A stretch of 64,000 nucleotides of DNA from Candidatus Geothrix skivensis (GCA_016721195.1 JADKIO010000005.1:1052001-1116000); one strand, 5' to 3'; positions 26,678 to 35,414 are shown, numbered from the stretch's first letter. Program-made: numbers and translations. The notes: generated by a model from the sequence alone, not told the origin.

Positions 26678-27678
26678 TGAATCCCTTCGAATCGCTCGGA
26701 TTGAAACACGATGGCCGCTCGCTCTGGGTGCTGGACCAGACCCGGCTGCCGGATGCGGAGGTCTGGCTGGATGGCAGTGATCCCCAATCCATGATCGCCC
26801 TCATCCAGCGGCTGGCCGTGCGGGGCGCGCCCCTCATCGGCGTGGCGGCGGCGGCGAGCCTGGCCACCTTCGCCCACCGCGGCGCCCATGCCAGCGAGTA
26901 CGCCAGGGCCTGTGCCGCCCTGCGCGCCGCCCGGCCCACGGCCGTGAACCTCATGTGGGCCATGGACCGCATGAAGGCCGCCACCGATCCCGTGGGTGAG
27001 GCCCAGGCCATCTTCGAGGAGGACGTGCGGCTCTGCGAGAGCATGGCGGAACACGGCGCAGCGCTGATCCAGGATGGCGAAGGCCTGCTCACCCACTGCA
27101 ACACCGGGGGCCTGGCCACGGCGGGCATCGGCACGGCCCTGGGGGTCATCCGCCGGGCCTTCGAGCAGGGCAAGCGCGTTCATGTCTACGCGGACGAGAC
27201 CCGGCCCCTGCTCCAGGGCGGCCGCCTCACGGCCTGGGAACTGCGGAAACTGGGCATCCCCTCGACGCTCATCACGGACAGCATGGCGGCCCTGCTGCTG
27301 CGGGACGGCAGGGTGCAGCGGGTGCTGGTGGGCTCGGATCGGGTGGCCGCCAACGGGGACTTCGCCAACAAGGTGGGGACCTACGGCCTCGCCGTGCAGG
27401 CCCGCCACCACGGCGTGCCCTTCCACCCCGTGGCCCCCTTCTCCACCGTGGACCTGGCCTGCCCCAATGGCGCCGCCATCCCCATCGAGGAGCGGGATCC
27501 CGCAGAAGTGCGCGGCTACGGCAGCCTGCGCTGGGCGCCGGAGGGCATGCCCGCCTGGAACCCCAGCTTCGACGTCACCCCCGTGGGGCTGGTCACCAGC
27601 CTGGTGCTGGATCGCGGCGTGTTCAGCCACGGCCAGCTGCGATCAGGCATCCTGGCCCGGGTCTGCGGGAAGGCCTAG
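26677..27678 (+). CDS. mtnA: Methylthioribose-1-phosphate isomerase
   Basis: The 333-residue protein isomerises 5-methylthioribose-1-phosphate to the ribulose form in methionine/5'-deoxynucleoside salvage. It shows AVRGAPLIGVAAAASLA, LLTHCNTGGLATAG with the catalytic Cys, VYADETRPLLQGGRLTAWEL, VGSDRVAANGDFANKVGTY with the catalytic Asp, and a C-terminal FDVTPVGLVTSLVLDRG. Length and order of motifs are as in MtnA, not the eIF-2B paralogs. It is coupled to the aldolase gene by a one-base overlap (TGATG). Confidence 0.95.
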   Translation: MNPFESLGLKHDGRSLWVLDQTRLPDAEVWLDGSDPQSMIALIQRLAVRGAPLIGVAAAASLATFAHRGAHASEYARACAALRAARPTAVNLMWAMDRMKAATDPVGEAQAIFEEDVRLCESMAEHGAALIQDGEGLLTHCNTGGLATAGIGTALGVIRRAFEQGKRVHVYADETRPLLQGGRLTAWELRKLGIPSTLITDSMAALLLRDGRVQRVLVGSDRVAANGDFANKVGTYGLAVQARHHGVPFHPVAPFSTVDLACPNGAAIPIEERDPAEVRGYGSLRWAPEGMPAWNPSFDVTPVGLVTSLVLDRGVFSHGQLRSGILARVCGKA

Positions 27679-27763
27679 GGGTCTCCAGGTGTCCGGTTCG
27701 GCGGCCCTTTCGCGACCGGCCAGGATGACCCCCAGCTACCATACGGGTACCATCGGAGCTCCC

Positions 27764-29047
27764 ATGCCGACCAGGCCCAGCGCCCTCTGCCTCTGCGCCC
27801 TCCTGTCGCCCCTGCTCACTGCAGCCGGCGTGCCCTGGCCCAAGGAGAAGCCCCTGCCGCCGGTGTCCTATGCCCCGAAGGACGCCCTCAAGCAGGTGGC
27901 GGTGGACGGCGCCCCCAAGGCCATTGAGCTGGCGGCCGGATGGAAGCACTACGACAAGACATCGAATGCGTTCAAGGGCGTGGGCGCCCTGCCGGACCTC
28001 CCGGACATCAAGCGCGCCTGGGACCGGGGCGAGGTGGGGAAGGCCGCCGGGATGCTCACCTGGACCCTCCTGAAAGTGGGCTTCCCGCCGGCGGATGCCG
28101 TGGACTTCGCGGGCAAGGCCATGGCCGCGGGCATTCTGGCCGGCAAGGACGCCGCCCACCGCCAGCAGCTGGACGACCTCTACCGCTCCTACAAGGCCGC
28201 TGGCTCCGGCGGCACCGGCGGCGATCGTGGCGTCTACGGCTTCCGCCAGGGCTTCCTGTCGGGCAACATCCGCGAGGAGATTCGCCGCACCTGCCCCGGC
28301 GTCAGCGAAGAGAACCTCCGCCGCATGGAAGAGTCGGCCCTGCGCACCTACTGCGAGAACCGCCAGTACCAGGAGGGCTTCGAAGCCTACAAGCAGCAGG
28401 TCCGCTCCTGGATGACCCAGAACGGCATCCCCTGGAGCGGCGAGGAGGCCACCTTCGAGCGGCTGCTGGTGCAGATCGATGGCTTCGAGCGCGCCATCGC
28501 CGCCAAGGGCGCCAGCGATGGGCTCTTCGATGCCCAGCGGGCCAGGCTGATCCGGGCCATCCTCCACGGCGGCCCCGGCGGTCTGGATGCGGGGCTGGCC
28601 GAGTACTTCAGCCAGTACTACCGCGACACCCGGAACGCCAAGGGGGAGAAGCTCGGTCCGGGGCCCGCCTCCCCTGGCACGGCTGCAGCTACCAACCGAC
28701 CTGCGGGAACCTACCGCAACGTGTTCGAGTGGGCGGTGCCGCCGGACCGCCGCTGGCAGGTGGGTGAGTGGCAGGTGAAGCACGGCAGCGCGTGGTACCA
28801 GACCGGCGAGCTCTTCGTGGATGGCAAGTCCATCGGCGCCTGGAACCTGAAGGATGGCGGTGAGGCCACCCGGGTCCGCAGCCATGCGGTGGTGGCGGCC
28901 CCGAACACGAAGGTGGAGCTGAAGGTCACCCTGCCCAAGGCGGGGCCCGGCTACACCATGACCATCACCCAGGTCACGGGCGCCAGGGACGCCACCTACA
29001 CCGTGTGGTGGTTTTGCGATTCGGTATTCTGCGAGCCCAAGAAGTAG
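27764..29047 (+). CDS. Secreted protein of unknown function
   Basis: The 427-residue protein starts with a signal peptide (RPSALCLCALLSPLLTAAG) followed by a proline/lysine-rich junction. The central region is helical (LRRMEESALRTYCENRQYQE), and the C-terminal 100 residues look beta-rich (VFEWAVPPDRRW to YTVWWFCDSVFC). Four cysteines are seen in the mature region (CPGVS, YCENR, and the paired WFCDSVFC near the end), suggesting disulphides. A GGAG lies five bases before the ATG. No family or enzyme motif is recognised, and the next gene is on the opposite strand. Confidence 0.7.
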   Translation: MPTRPSALCLCALLSPLLTAAGVPWPKEKPLPPVSYAPKDALKQVAVDGAPKAIELAAGWKHYDKTSNAFKGVGALPDLPDIKRAWDRGEVGKAAGMLTWTLLKVGFPPADAVDFAGKAMAAGILAGKDAAHRQQLDDLYRSYKAAGSGGTGGDRGVYGFRQGFLSGNIREEIRRTCPGVSEENLRRMEESALRTYCENRQYQEGFEAYKQQVRSWMTQNGIPWSGEEATFERLLVQIDGFERAIAAKGASDGLFDAQRARLIRAILHGGPGGLDAGLAEYFSQYYRDTRNAKGEKLGPGPASPGTAAATNRPAGTYRNVFEWAVPPDRRWQVGEWQVKHGSAWYQTGELFVDGKSIGAWNLKDGGEATRVRSHAVVAAPNTKVELKVTLPKAGPGYTMTITQVTGARDATYTVWWFCDSVFCEPKK

Positions 29048-29050
29048 GGC

Positions 29051-29473
29051 TCAGTTTCCATAGGCGATGGTCTGGTGGAGGCCACGGCCCGCGGTGTCCT
29101 TGCCGATGTCCAGATCCAGGCTGCTGCCGGGGACCTTCACGTTCCGCTCCACCTGGGGCACGTAGCCCTGCTTCCAGCAGATGACTGTGTAGGTGCCCGC
29201 CGGTACGCTGAAGGCATAGGACCCGTTGCCTTCGCTGAGGTCCTTGGCCAGCACCCGGCCCCTCACCTTGTCGGTGCCGGTGGCGCCGATATCCAGGTGG
29301 AGGTCTTTGCCGATGAGGACCGTGGCGCCGCCGAGGGGGCGGGTCTCCGGCAGACGGCCCACGGCTCCGCCGATCTGGTGGGTCACCTTGCCGGTGAGCT
29401 TGGCCTGGGCGAAGGCGGGCAGGCCGACGAGGCAGAGGGTGGTGAAGAACAGGGCCCGGGTGGGAACGCGCAT
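29051..29473 (-). CDS. Secreted protein with carboxypeptidase-regulatory-like (CarboxypepD_reg) fold
   Basis: The 140-residue protein has a signal peptide (RALFFTTLCLVGLPAFAQA) and a beta-sandwich-like body, RPLGGATVLIGKDLHLD then GSYAFSVPAGTYTVICWKQG. This is the pattern of carboxypeptidase-regulatory or transthyretin-like domains found at the start of acidobacterial TonB receptors. A good Shine-Dalgarno (AAGGAGATGG) precedes the ATG at 29473, so I rejected the longer start. It is convergent with the secreted protein gene at 27764 and separated by only three bases. Confidence 0.7.
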   Translation of the reverse strand: MRVPTRALFFTTLCLVGLPAFAQAKLTGKVTHQIGGAVGRLPETRPLGGATVLIGKDLHLDIGATGTDKVRGRVLAKDLSEGNGSYAFSVPAGTYTVICWKQGYVPQVERNVKVPGSSLDLDIGKDTAGRGLHQTIAYGN

Positions 29474-29564
29474 GATCCATCTCCTTGTGTGGATCCGGGC
29501 AGGATAAACCACTGGTGCCCTGGGCGACAAGATGATCCGCGACTCCTCTAAGGATTCCCGAGGG

Positions 29565-29942
29565 CTAGTTCTCCCGCCCGCTCAGGGCCTGCAAGCCAAC
29601 CCCGATGACGATCACGATGAGGGCCACCCAGCGCATGGGGGTCATGGCCTCGCCAAGGAAGGCGCGGGCCATGAGGGCATTGGCGATGAAGCCCAGGGCC
29701 AGGAAGGGGTAGGCGTAGTTCACCTGCACCATGGACAGGGCGCCCAGCCACACGATCACGCTCACGGCGTAGCAGGCCAGGCCCGCGATCACCCAGGGTT
29801 CGAGCATGAGGCGGAAGAGGGGCCCCGCCGCCAGCTGCATGCCCCCGGCCGCCTGCAGGCCCTTCTTCAGGCAGATTTGTGCGGCCGCATTGAGCAGCAC
29901 GCCCAGCACGATGAGGGGAATGGCTTTCAGGTTGGGGCTCAC
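29565..29942 (-). CDS. SMR/ArnE-like small membrane transporter subunit
   Basis: The 125-residue protein has four predicted membrane helices: LKAIPLIVLGVLLNAAAQI, VIAGLACYAVSVIVWLGALS, YAYPFLALGFIANALMARAF and RWVALIVIVIGVGLQAL. The length and the helix pattern fit small multidrug resistance/EamA-type proteins such as ArnE, part of a flippase for undecaprenyl-phosphate-aminoarabinose. It overlaps the ArnT-like gene by 4 bases, which supports a role in moving the lipid-linked sugar, but no ArnF partner is seen. Confidence 0.8.
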   Translation of the reverse strand: MSPNLKAIPLIVLGVLLNAAAQICLKKGLQAAGGMQLAAGPLFRLMLEPWVIAGLACYAVSVIVWLGALSMVQVNYAYPFLALGFIANALMARAFLGEAMTPMRWVALIVIVIGVGLQALSGREN

Positions 29943-31651
29943 GGGGCCTCCTCGGGCATGGGGTCCGGTCGTTTCTTCAGCAGCAGGATCTCATCTCCGC
30001 CCGTGGGCACGGCGAGCAGTACCTCGAAGCGGGCCCGCAGGGCGGGCATCATGCCCCAGGCATCCTGCTCCCACTCGTCGCGCTGGGCCACCAGCCGGGC
30101 TTCGGGATCCAGGGACTCGAGGGCCTTCGCGGAGCGGAGCTCGGGCATGAGGTGATCCGTGTAGACCATGACGCCGCTGCGGAGGGTCTGCCAGTAGAAG
30201 ACCGGACGGCCGGCGATCAGAGGCTGCACCGCCGTCGTCCAGCGCCGGTACGACTTGGACGGATCCAGCCGCCGGAAGCCCCAGGTGCCGCCCACCAGGT
30301 AGAGCAGGGCCAGGCTCAGGGCGGTCCCGGGAATCAGTGCTGCGGCCTTCCCACGGAGCGCCTGGATCAGGACGAAGAGCGTGCCGCAGGTCAGCACCAG
30401 GGCCAGGAGGCGCAAGGGGCCAAGGAAGGGTGCGATCTGGGCCTGCAGCCTGGGGCCGCCGGCACCCAGCACCAGGGCCGCCAGCACGGCCGCGAGGATC
30501 CCCAGGCCACCCGCCAGGAGGCCGCCCAGACGCCGGGTCCGGTGGGCGTCCAGTTGGTGGAACAGGTCCGCAATGAGCAGGGCCAGGAAGGGATGGGCCA
30601 TGAGCAGATACTTGCCCTGCTTGCTCTGCACCAGGCTCAGGAAAACCAAGGGCACGAGGAAGGCCAGCAGGAGGAAACGCCAGGCGGGATCGGCGAGGCG
30701 GCATTCCCGGCGCAGGTGCAGGCCCGCCGCGGGCAGCAGGAGTACCCAGGGGAAGAAGTCCCCCAGCAGGTACTCGCCGTACTTCCACCAGGGCTGGAGG
30801 TGATCCCAGGCCCGGGTGGCCCGCTCTAGGTTCTGGTGGACGATCAGCTCATAGGCGTAGGAGGCGCCGCCCCGGATCCCGGCCGCCAGATACCAGGGCG
30901 CCACGATGAGCAGCGTGATGCCCAGACCCGCCAGCAGGTGCGTGCGGGCAAGCACCCTGAAATCCCGTTGCCACCCCAGGAAGACCAGGAGCAACAGCAT
31001 GGACAGTACCGGCGCCAGGGGCCCCTTGGCCAGGAAGGCCAGCGCCAGCCAGAAGTAGGCCTTCAGGAACCAGCGGCGGGATTCGCCGGCTTCGACGGCT
31101 TCCGGTGGCCTCCCCAGCAGCAGGTACCCGCCCAGCCAGCACAGCCAGCTCCAGGCGAGCAGGGCCGCGAACAGCAGGTCGATCTGGATGAACTGGCTCT
31201 GCCAGAACCAGAGGGGCGTGGTCGCGAGGATCCACGCAGCCGGTTCGGCGAGACCGGGCTGCAGGAACCGCGCGGCCCAGCGGCGGAAGGCCGAAAGGAA
31301 GGCCACGGCGGCAAGCGCCGAGGGCAGGCGCAGGGCCCAGGCGGCCACGCCATGGGAGAAGCCAAGGCCACCCGTGAGGGTGTCCAGGATCTGGGCGGAG
31401 GCCTTCATCACCCAGTAGTAGAGGATGGGTTTCTCGCTGTAGGGCTGGCCATTCAGGTAGGGCAGCAGCCATTCCCCCCGCAGGCGCATCTCCTTGACGC
31501 ACTGGGCGAAGTCCGGCTCGTCCGGGGCCCAGAGGTCCCGCATGGGCAGCACGGCCAGCAGCAGCAGCGCCGCCAATAGCTCCGGACGGTGGCTCCGGAG
31601 CCAGGCCCCCAGGCGGGCAGAAAACGGTGTCTCGGTGGAACGTCCATCCAT
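29939..31651 (-). CDS. ArnT-like glycosyltransferase (GT39/GT83), copy 1
   Basis: The 570-residue multi-pass inner-membrane protein starts with a short cytoplasmic end. The first extracytoplasmic loop motif is LWAPDEPDFAQCVKEMRLRG, containing the catalytic-type Asp-Glu pair of PMT/ArnT transferases. About eleven further hydrophobic helices follow. The second conserved block, YLNGQPYSEKPILYYWVM, is characteristic of the family. It would transfer an undecaprenyl-phosphate-linked sugar to lipid A or another envelope acceptor. A second paralog is at 31993, and the ArnE-like gene overlaps its 3' end, forming one unit. Confidence 0.85.
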   Translation of the reverse strand: MDGRSTETPFSARLGAWLRSHRPELLAALLLLAVLPMRDLWAPDEPDFAQCVKEMRLRGEWLLPYLNGQPYSEKPILYYWVMKASAQILDTLTGGLGFSHGVAAWALRLPSALAAVAFLSAFRRWAARFLQPGLAEPAAWILATTPLWFWQSQFIQIDLLFAALLAWSWLCWLGGYLLLGRPPEAVEAGESRRWFLKAYFWLALAFLAKGPLAPVLSMLLLLVFLGWQRDFRVLARTHLLAGLGITLLIVAPWYLAAGIRGGASYAYELIVHQNLERATRAWDHLQPWWKYGEYLLGDFFPWVLLLPAAGLHLRRECRLADPAWRFLLLAFLVPLVFLSLVQSKQGKYLLMAHPFLALLIADLFHQLDAHRTRRLGGLLAGGLGILAAVLAALVLGAGGPRLQAQIAPFLGPLRLLALVLTCGTLFVLIQALRGKAAALIPGTALSLALLYLVGGTWGFRRLDPSKSYRRWTTAVQPLIAGRPVFYWQTLRSGVMVYTDHLMPELRSAKALESLDPEARLVAQRDEWEQDAWGMMPALRARFEVLLAVPTGGDEILLLKKRPDPMPEEAP

Positions 31652-31704
31652 CCGACCATCTTCCCCTGGAAGAGCCTCCCTCGCCCAGCGCGATAGAATG
31701 AACC

Positions 31705-31983
31705 ATGGCTTCCGCCCTCCTCTGCCTCTTCCTCCTCGCCTGCCCTGGGCCCGATGTGGACCTGGCCATGGGGCCCGGCCCGGTGGCCACGGAAGGGGTC
31801 AAGGAAGACCTCAAGCAGGCGGGCAAGGACATCGGGCAGGGCGTCAAGAAGGGCGCCAAGGCCGTGGGTCAGGCCGCCAGGTCAGGCGGCAAGGCCGTGG
31901 GCCGCGGCGCCAGGACCGCGGGCAAGGGCATCGCCAAGGGCGCTAAGGAAGCGGGGCGCGGCGTGAAGGAGGCGGTGAAGTAG
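31705..31983 (+). CDS. Lysine/glycine-rich repetitive lipoprotein
   Basis: The 92-residue protein has a short signal peptide and lipobox LFLLAC, with cysteine at residue 12 for lipidation, then a Pro/Gly linker. From about residue 33 it is a low-complexity amphipathic stretch: KQAGKDIGQGVKKGAKAV, GQAARSGGKAVGRGARTAG, KGIAKGAKEAGRGVKEAVK. The roughly 11-residue pattern of G-x-K-A resembles apolipoprotein-like or entericidin-like peptides. It lies divergently between two ArnT-like genes, so an outer-membrane surface role is plausible. A TAGAAT sits at 31694, five bases before the ATG. No function can be named. Confidence 0.6.
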   Translation: MASALLCLFLLACPGPDVDLAMGPGPVATEGVKEDLKQAGKDIGQGVKKGAKAVGQAARSGGKAVGRGARTAGKGIAKGAKEAGRGVKEAVK

Positions 31984-31992
31984 GCTGCGGGT

Positions 31993-33657
31993 CTAGCGCC
32001 GCCTTGCCACCACGGCCGAGGGGTTTCGCGCCACTTCCTCCCAGCGCCCCCGTTCCTCGAGACTGAGCTCCTGCCAGTTCGAAGCCTTGGCCAGCATGAG
32101 CACCGGCCTCGCGGGATCCTGGGCCCTCAGGCGATCGGCCACGGCGCCGAGGGCGCCCGGGTCCTCGTCGAACCACCGGGACCGATCCGGGAGCCGGTCC
32201 CGGCCATAGGCCAGCTCACCGGTGCCCGCCACCACCACCACCCGGGTCCGGGCATAGAAGGGCAGCCCCTGGAAGTAGTTGCCATAGCTGATCCACTGGG
32301 CGTTGGCCGGGCTCCGGCGCACCAGCGCCGCCACGGATTTCCCCGGGCCGGCGGTGGCCTGGGCGGCCACCACCAGCAGCCAGAGGGCCGCCCCGAAGGC
32401 GACCACGAAGCGCACCGGGCTGAGGCCCTTCGGACGCTGGGTCCAGAGGCCCAGGCCGGCGAACCCGGCGCCCAGGGCCAGGATCCAGCCGAAACCCGGC
32501 TGATCCTTGAGGAACAGGAAGCCGCTCAGCAGGAAGAGGCCCCCCAGGACCATCAGTTCCCGGCCCATGCGGCGCAGTGCCGGGCCTTCCTCTCCCTGCC
32601 TTTCGAAGGTGCAGGCCAGGACCGCCAGGGGCACGATGGCCGGGAGGATGTAGGGGGGCAGCTTGGAGCCCGAGAGGCTGAAGAAGGCCAGGGGCCAGAG
32701 GAAGGTCAGGACCGTGATGGCGACACTCCAGCGGGCCAGGTGGTTCCCGCTCTGGGGGCCCCTGCCCCGCAGGAAGGTCCAGGTGCGCCGCAGGCCCACC
32801 ACCGTGGCCGATAGCCAGGGCAGCAGTCCGAGAGCGAGGATCCCGACGAAATAGAGCTTGTCCAGCAGCCAGTTGCTGGAGCCCTGCCGGGCGTGCTCAT
32901 GGGTGAGGAAGCGGGTGAAGTGCTCGTGGATGAAGAAAAACTGCGCGTGGCCTGGATTGGCGCGGTTCACCGCCCAGAACCAGGGCACCACCAGTACCAG
33001 GTAGAGCAGCCAGCCGAAGGGATCCAGGGCCGTGCGCAGCACCGCCTTGCGCAATCCCGCATCCCCCCAGGCGAAGGCCAGGGAGAACACCAGGATCCCG
33101 CCCGTGAGGATCACCTCGGCCAGTCCCTTGGTGAGCATGGCGCCCGCCAGGAGGAGGAAGGTGAGGAGGGTCCAGCCCAGGGAGGGCGAGCCTTCCTGGC
33201 GCCGGGCCACCGCCTCCACGAAGGCCGCGATGGCCGCCACCAGGAAGGCGCTGAAGAGGGCATCCAGGGTGAGCAGCTGGCCCACCAGGAAGGCCAGCAG
33301 CCCCGTGGCGGCCATGAAGGGCGCCCACAGGGGCTCCCGGGCCCCCAGGCGCTTGGCCAGCCGCCAGGCCGCCCAGATCATGAGGCCCGAGGCCAGGGCC
33401 AGGGGCAGCCGGGCCGCCGCCCCGTTCAGGCCGAAGAGCTTCATGCTGAGGGCCGAGAGCCAGTACTGCAGGGGCGGCTTCTCGAAGTAGAGCACGCCGT
33501 TCAGGCGCGGCGTCAGCCAGTCCCCGGTGGCCAGCATCTCCCGGGGGATCTCCGCGTAGCGTCCCTCGTCCGGCTCCCAGAGGGGCCGCACCAGGAGGGG
33601 CAGCAGGCCCAGGCAGAACCAGAGCAGGAGGAGCTTGGTGCGTTCGCGGCGCGTCAT
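31993..33657 (-). CDS. ArnT-like glycosyltransferase (GT39/GT83), copy 2
   Basis: The 554-residue multi-pass membrane protein begins MTRRERTKLLLLWFCLGLLP and has the ArnT signature LWEPDEGRYAEIPREML and LNGVLYFEKPPLQYWL. Both carry the acidic and aromatic residues conserved in ArnT. About ten more helices follow, with HEHFTRFLTHEHARQG in a large periplasmic loop. The conserved blocks match E. coli ArnT better than copy 1 does. It lies 24 bases downstream of the ArnA-type decarboxylase gene, so both are probably co-transcribed. It likely adds an amino-arabinose-type sugar to lipid A, but the acceptor is unproven. Confidence 0.9.
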   Translation of the reverse strand: MTRRERTKLLLLWFCLGLLPLLVRPLWEPDEGRYAEIPREMLATGDWLTPRLNGVLYFEKPPLQYWLSALSMKLFGLNGAAARLPLALASGLMIWAAWRLAKRLGAREPLWAPFMAATGLLAFLVGQLLTLDALFSAFLVAAIAAFVEAVARRQEGSPSLGWTLLTFLLLAGAMLTKGLAEVILTGGILVFSLAFAWGDAGLRKAVLRTALDPFGWLLYLVLVVPWFWAVNRANPGHAQFFFIHEHFTRFLTHEHARQGSSNWLLDKLYFVGILALGLLPWLSATVVGLRRTWTFLRGRGPQSGNHLARWSVAITVLTFLWPLAFFSLSGSKLPPYILPAIVPLAVLACTFERQGEEGPALRRMGRELMVLGGLFLLSGFLFLKDQPGFGWILALGAGFAGLGLWTQRPKGLSPVRFVVAFGAALWLLVVAAQATAGPGKSVAALVRRSPANAQWISYGNYFQGLPFYARTRVVVVAGTGELAYGRDRLPDRSRWFDEDPGALGAVADRLRAQDPARPVLMLAKASNWQELSLEERGRWEEVARNPSAVVARRR

Positions 33658-33681
33658 GGGAGAAGGCCTCCGCGATCCCGC

Positions 33682-34734
33682 CTAGTTCTCGGTCTCGACG
33701 ACTTTTTCCTGCGCCTTGTGCTCTTCCACGAAGAAGTCGAGGGTCTTCTTCAGGGAATCCTGCATGGAAACCTTGGGGTCGAAGCCGAAGGTCTCCCGCA
33801 TGCGTTTGATGCTGGGCGTGCGGCGGGCCACGTCCTGGTAGCCCTTGCCGTAGAACTCGCCGCTGCCGGTCTCCACCATGCGGCCCTCGGGAATGCCGCG
33901 CTCGATGCGGAAGGGATGCTCCTTCCAGATGGCGATCATCATCTCCGCGATCTCACGCACGCTGTAGTCGTTGGCGGGATTCCCGATGTTGAAGATGCCG
34001 CCATCGGCCTTGCCGCCCTCGTTGCGGAGGATGGCCATGAGGCCGTTCATGGCATCGCTCACGTCGCAGAAGCAGCGGTGGGCGTGGCCGCCATCCACCA
34101 GGTTGAGGGGCTCGCCGTTGAACAGGTTCCAGCTGAACTGCGTCACCAGGCGGCTGCTGCCCTCCTTGGCGGTGTTCAGGCTGTCGAGCTTGGGGCCCAT
34201 CCAGTTGAAGGGGCGGAAGAGCGTGAACTTCAGGCCCTGCTGGAAGCCGTAGGCCCAGATCACCCGGTCCAGCAGCTGCTTGCTGGTGCTGTAGATCCAG
34301 CGGTTCATGGGGATGGGGCCCGTGACCAGGGGCGACTCGTGCTCATCGAACTCCGCGTCGGGGCACATGCCATAGACTTCGGAAGTGCTGGGGAAGATGA
34401 CCCGCTTCTTGTACTTCACGCACTGGCGGACCACCCGGAGGTTCTCCTCGAAGTCCAGCTCGAAGACCCGGAGGGGATCGGTCACGTAGATCTTGGGGGT
34501 GGCGATGGCCACCAGGGGCAGCACCACGTCGCACTTCTTGATGTGGTACTCGATCCACTCCTTGGAGATGGTCACGTCGCCCTCCACGAAGTGGAAGCGG
34601 GGGTTGGCCAGGTGCTCGGACACCTTGTGGGCGCCGAGGTCGAGGCCGTAGACCTCCCACTCCGTGTCCGCCATGATGCGGTCCACCAGGTGGGATCCGA
34701 TGAAACCATTGACACCCAGGATGAGGACCTTCAC
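33682..34734 (-). CDS. ArnA C-terminal-type UDP-glucuronic acid decarboxylase (SDR epimerase family)
   Basis: The 350-residue protein has the NAD-binding motif LGVNGFIGSHL, the catalytic STSEVYG and the YSTSK (YxxxK) pair. The segment FRPFNWMGPKLDSLN is typical of ArnA decarboxylases. Length equals the ArnA decarboxylase domain alone; there is no formyltransferase domain. It would make UDP-4-keto-pentose from UDP-glucuronate for Ara4N synthesis. It is the first gene of the ArnT copy 2 unit. No arnB-, arnC- or arnD-like gene is within the window, so the pathway is incomplete here or lies elsewhere. Confidence 0.9.
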   Translation of the reverse strand: MKVLILGVNGFIGSHLVDRIMADTEWEVYGLDLGAHKVSEHLANPRFHFVEGDVTISKEWIEYHIKKCDVVLPLVAIATPKIYVTDPLRVFELDFEENLRVVRQCVKYKKRVIFPSTSEVYGMCPDAEFDEHESPLVTGPIPMNRWIYSTSKQLLDRVIWAYGFQQGLKFTLFRPFNWMGPKLDSLNTAKEGSSRLVTQFSWNLFNGEPLNLVDGGHAHRCFCDVSDAMNGLMAILRNEGGKADGGIFNIGNPANDYSVREIAEMMIAIWKEHPFRIERGIPEGRMVETGSGEFYGKGYQDVARRTPSIKRMRETFGFDPKVSMQDSLKKTLDFFVEEHKAQEKVVETEN

Positions 34735-34760
34735 GGGGACTCCTTACGCAAACATTTCAG

Positions 34761-34766
34761 CTTATA
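34761..34766 (-). promoter_or_regulatory. Probable -10 element of the decarboxylase-ArnT unit
   Basis: TATAAG on the minus strand lies 26 bases upstream of the decarboxylase ATG. A -35 at the right spacing is poor, so confidence is modest. The rest of the 242-base divergent gap (34735-34976) shows no clear site. Confidence 0.35.
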
Positions 34767-34976
34767 GCTTTGTGCCTGGATTGAACATCCTGTTCCTCTT
34801 GGGTGAGACCTGGATGTGGCGATTTGCATAAAGGGCAGGATGGAATTGCATCATCTCCACCCGGGCGACCACCTGAATCTGGGTCGGTTCCTCGGGGTTG
34901 TCTCGGCAGATCTTCATGATTTTCAACAGGTATCAATTTTGCATTCGCGTTTCAACCACCCCACTCCGGAGGAAAC

Positions 34977-35414
34977 ATGAGGACCCTTGCGCCGATGTCT
35001 GCCCTGATCCTGGCGGCTTCACTGGCCTGTGTCGCCCCCACCCCAACCCCCACCCTGGCCGAGTTGAACTCACGGTGGGTCGGGCAGCCCTGGAAGGCTT
35101 ATCTGGCCGCGAATGGCGCGCCCCAGAGCCTGTCCGCTCTGCCAGATGGGGGCCAGGCGGCCATGTACCATCACTCACGCACCGAGGCTGGTCCCCGCCC
35201 CACCCGGGAGGTGGTGAACGTGGCCACAGGTGAACGCTCGATCCTTACCCCGGGGGCGAACGCCGATACGGCCCGGCAACAGTGGGGCCCGACGGCCCAG
35301 ACCCGTGTGGTGGATGGGAAGGCCACCGGATTCAGTTTCACCTGCACCACCGTGGTGCGGGTGAATGCCCGGGGTCTGATCGACAAGATCGAGCGGACCG
35401 GCAACGACTGCTGA
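34977..35414 (+). CDS. Small lipoprotein of unknown function
   Basis: The 145-residue protein has a signal peptide ending in a lipobox (AASLAC, cysteine near residue 18) and a Pro/Thr linker (PTPTPTL). A globular part follows with NSRWVGQPWKAYLAANGAP and TGFSFTCTTVVRV. The pattern 'short linker, then a W-x-G-x-P/x-G-x-P' resembles SmpA/OmlA-like lipoproteins, but the match is weak. A strong GGAGGAA Shine-Dalgarno precedes the ATG. It stands alone, divergent from the decarboxylase gene and convergent with corA. Confidence 0.7.
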   Translation: MRTLAPMSALILAASLACVAPTPTPTLAELNSRWVGQPWKAYLAANGAPQSLSALPDGGQAAMYHHSRTEAGPRPTREVVNVATGERSILTPGANADTARQQWGPTAQTRVVDGKATGFSFTCTTVVRVNARGLIDKIERTGNDC

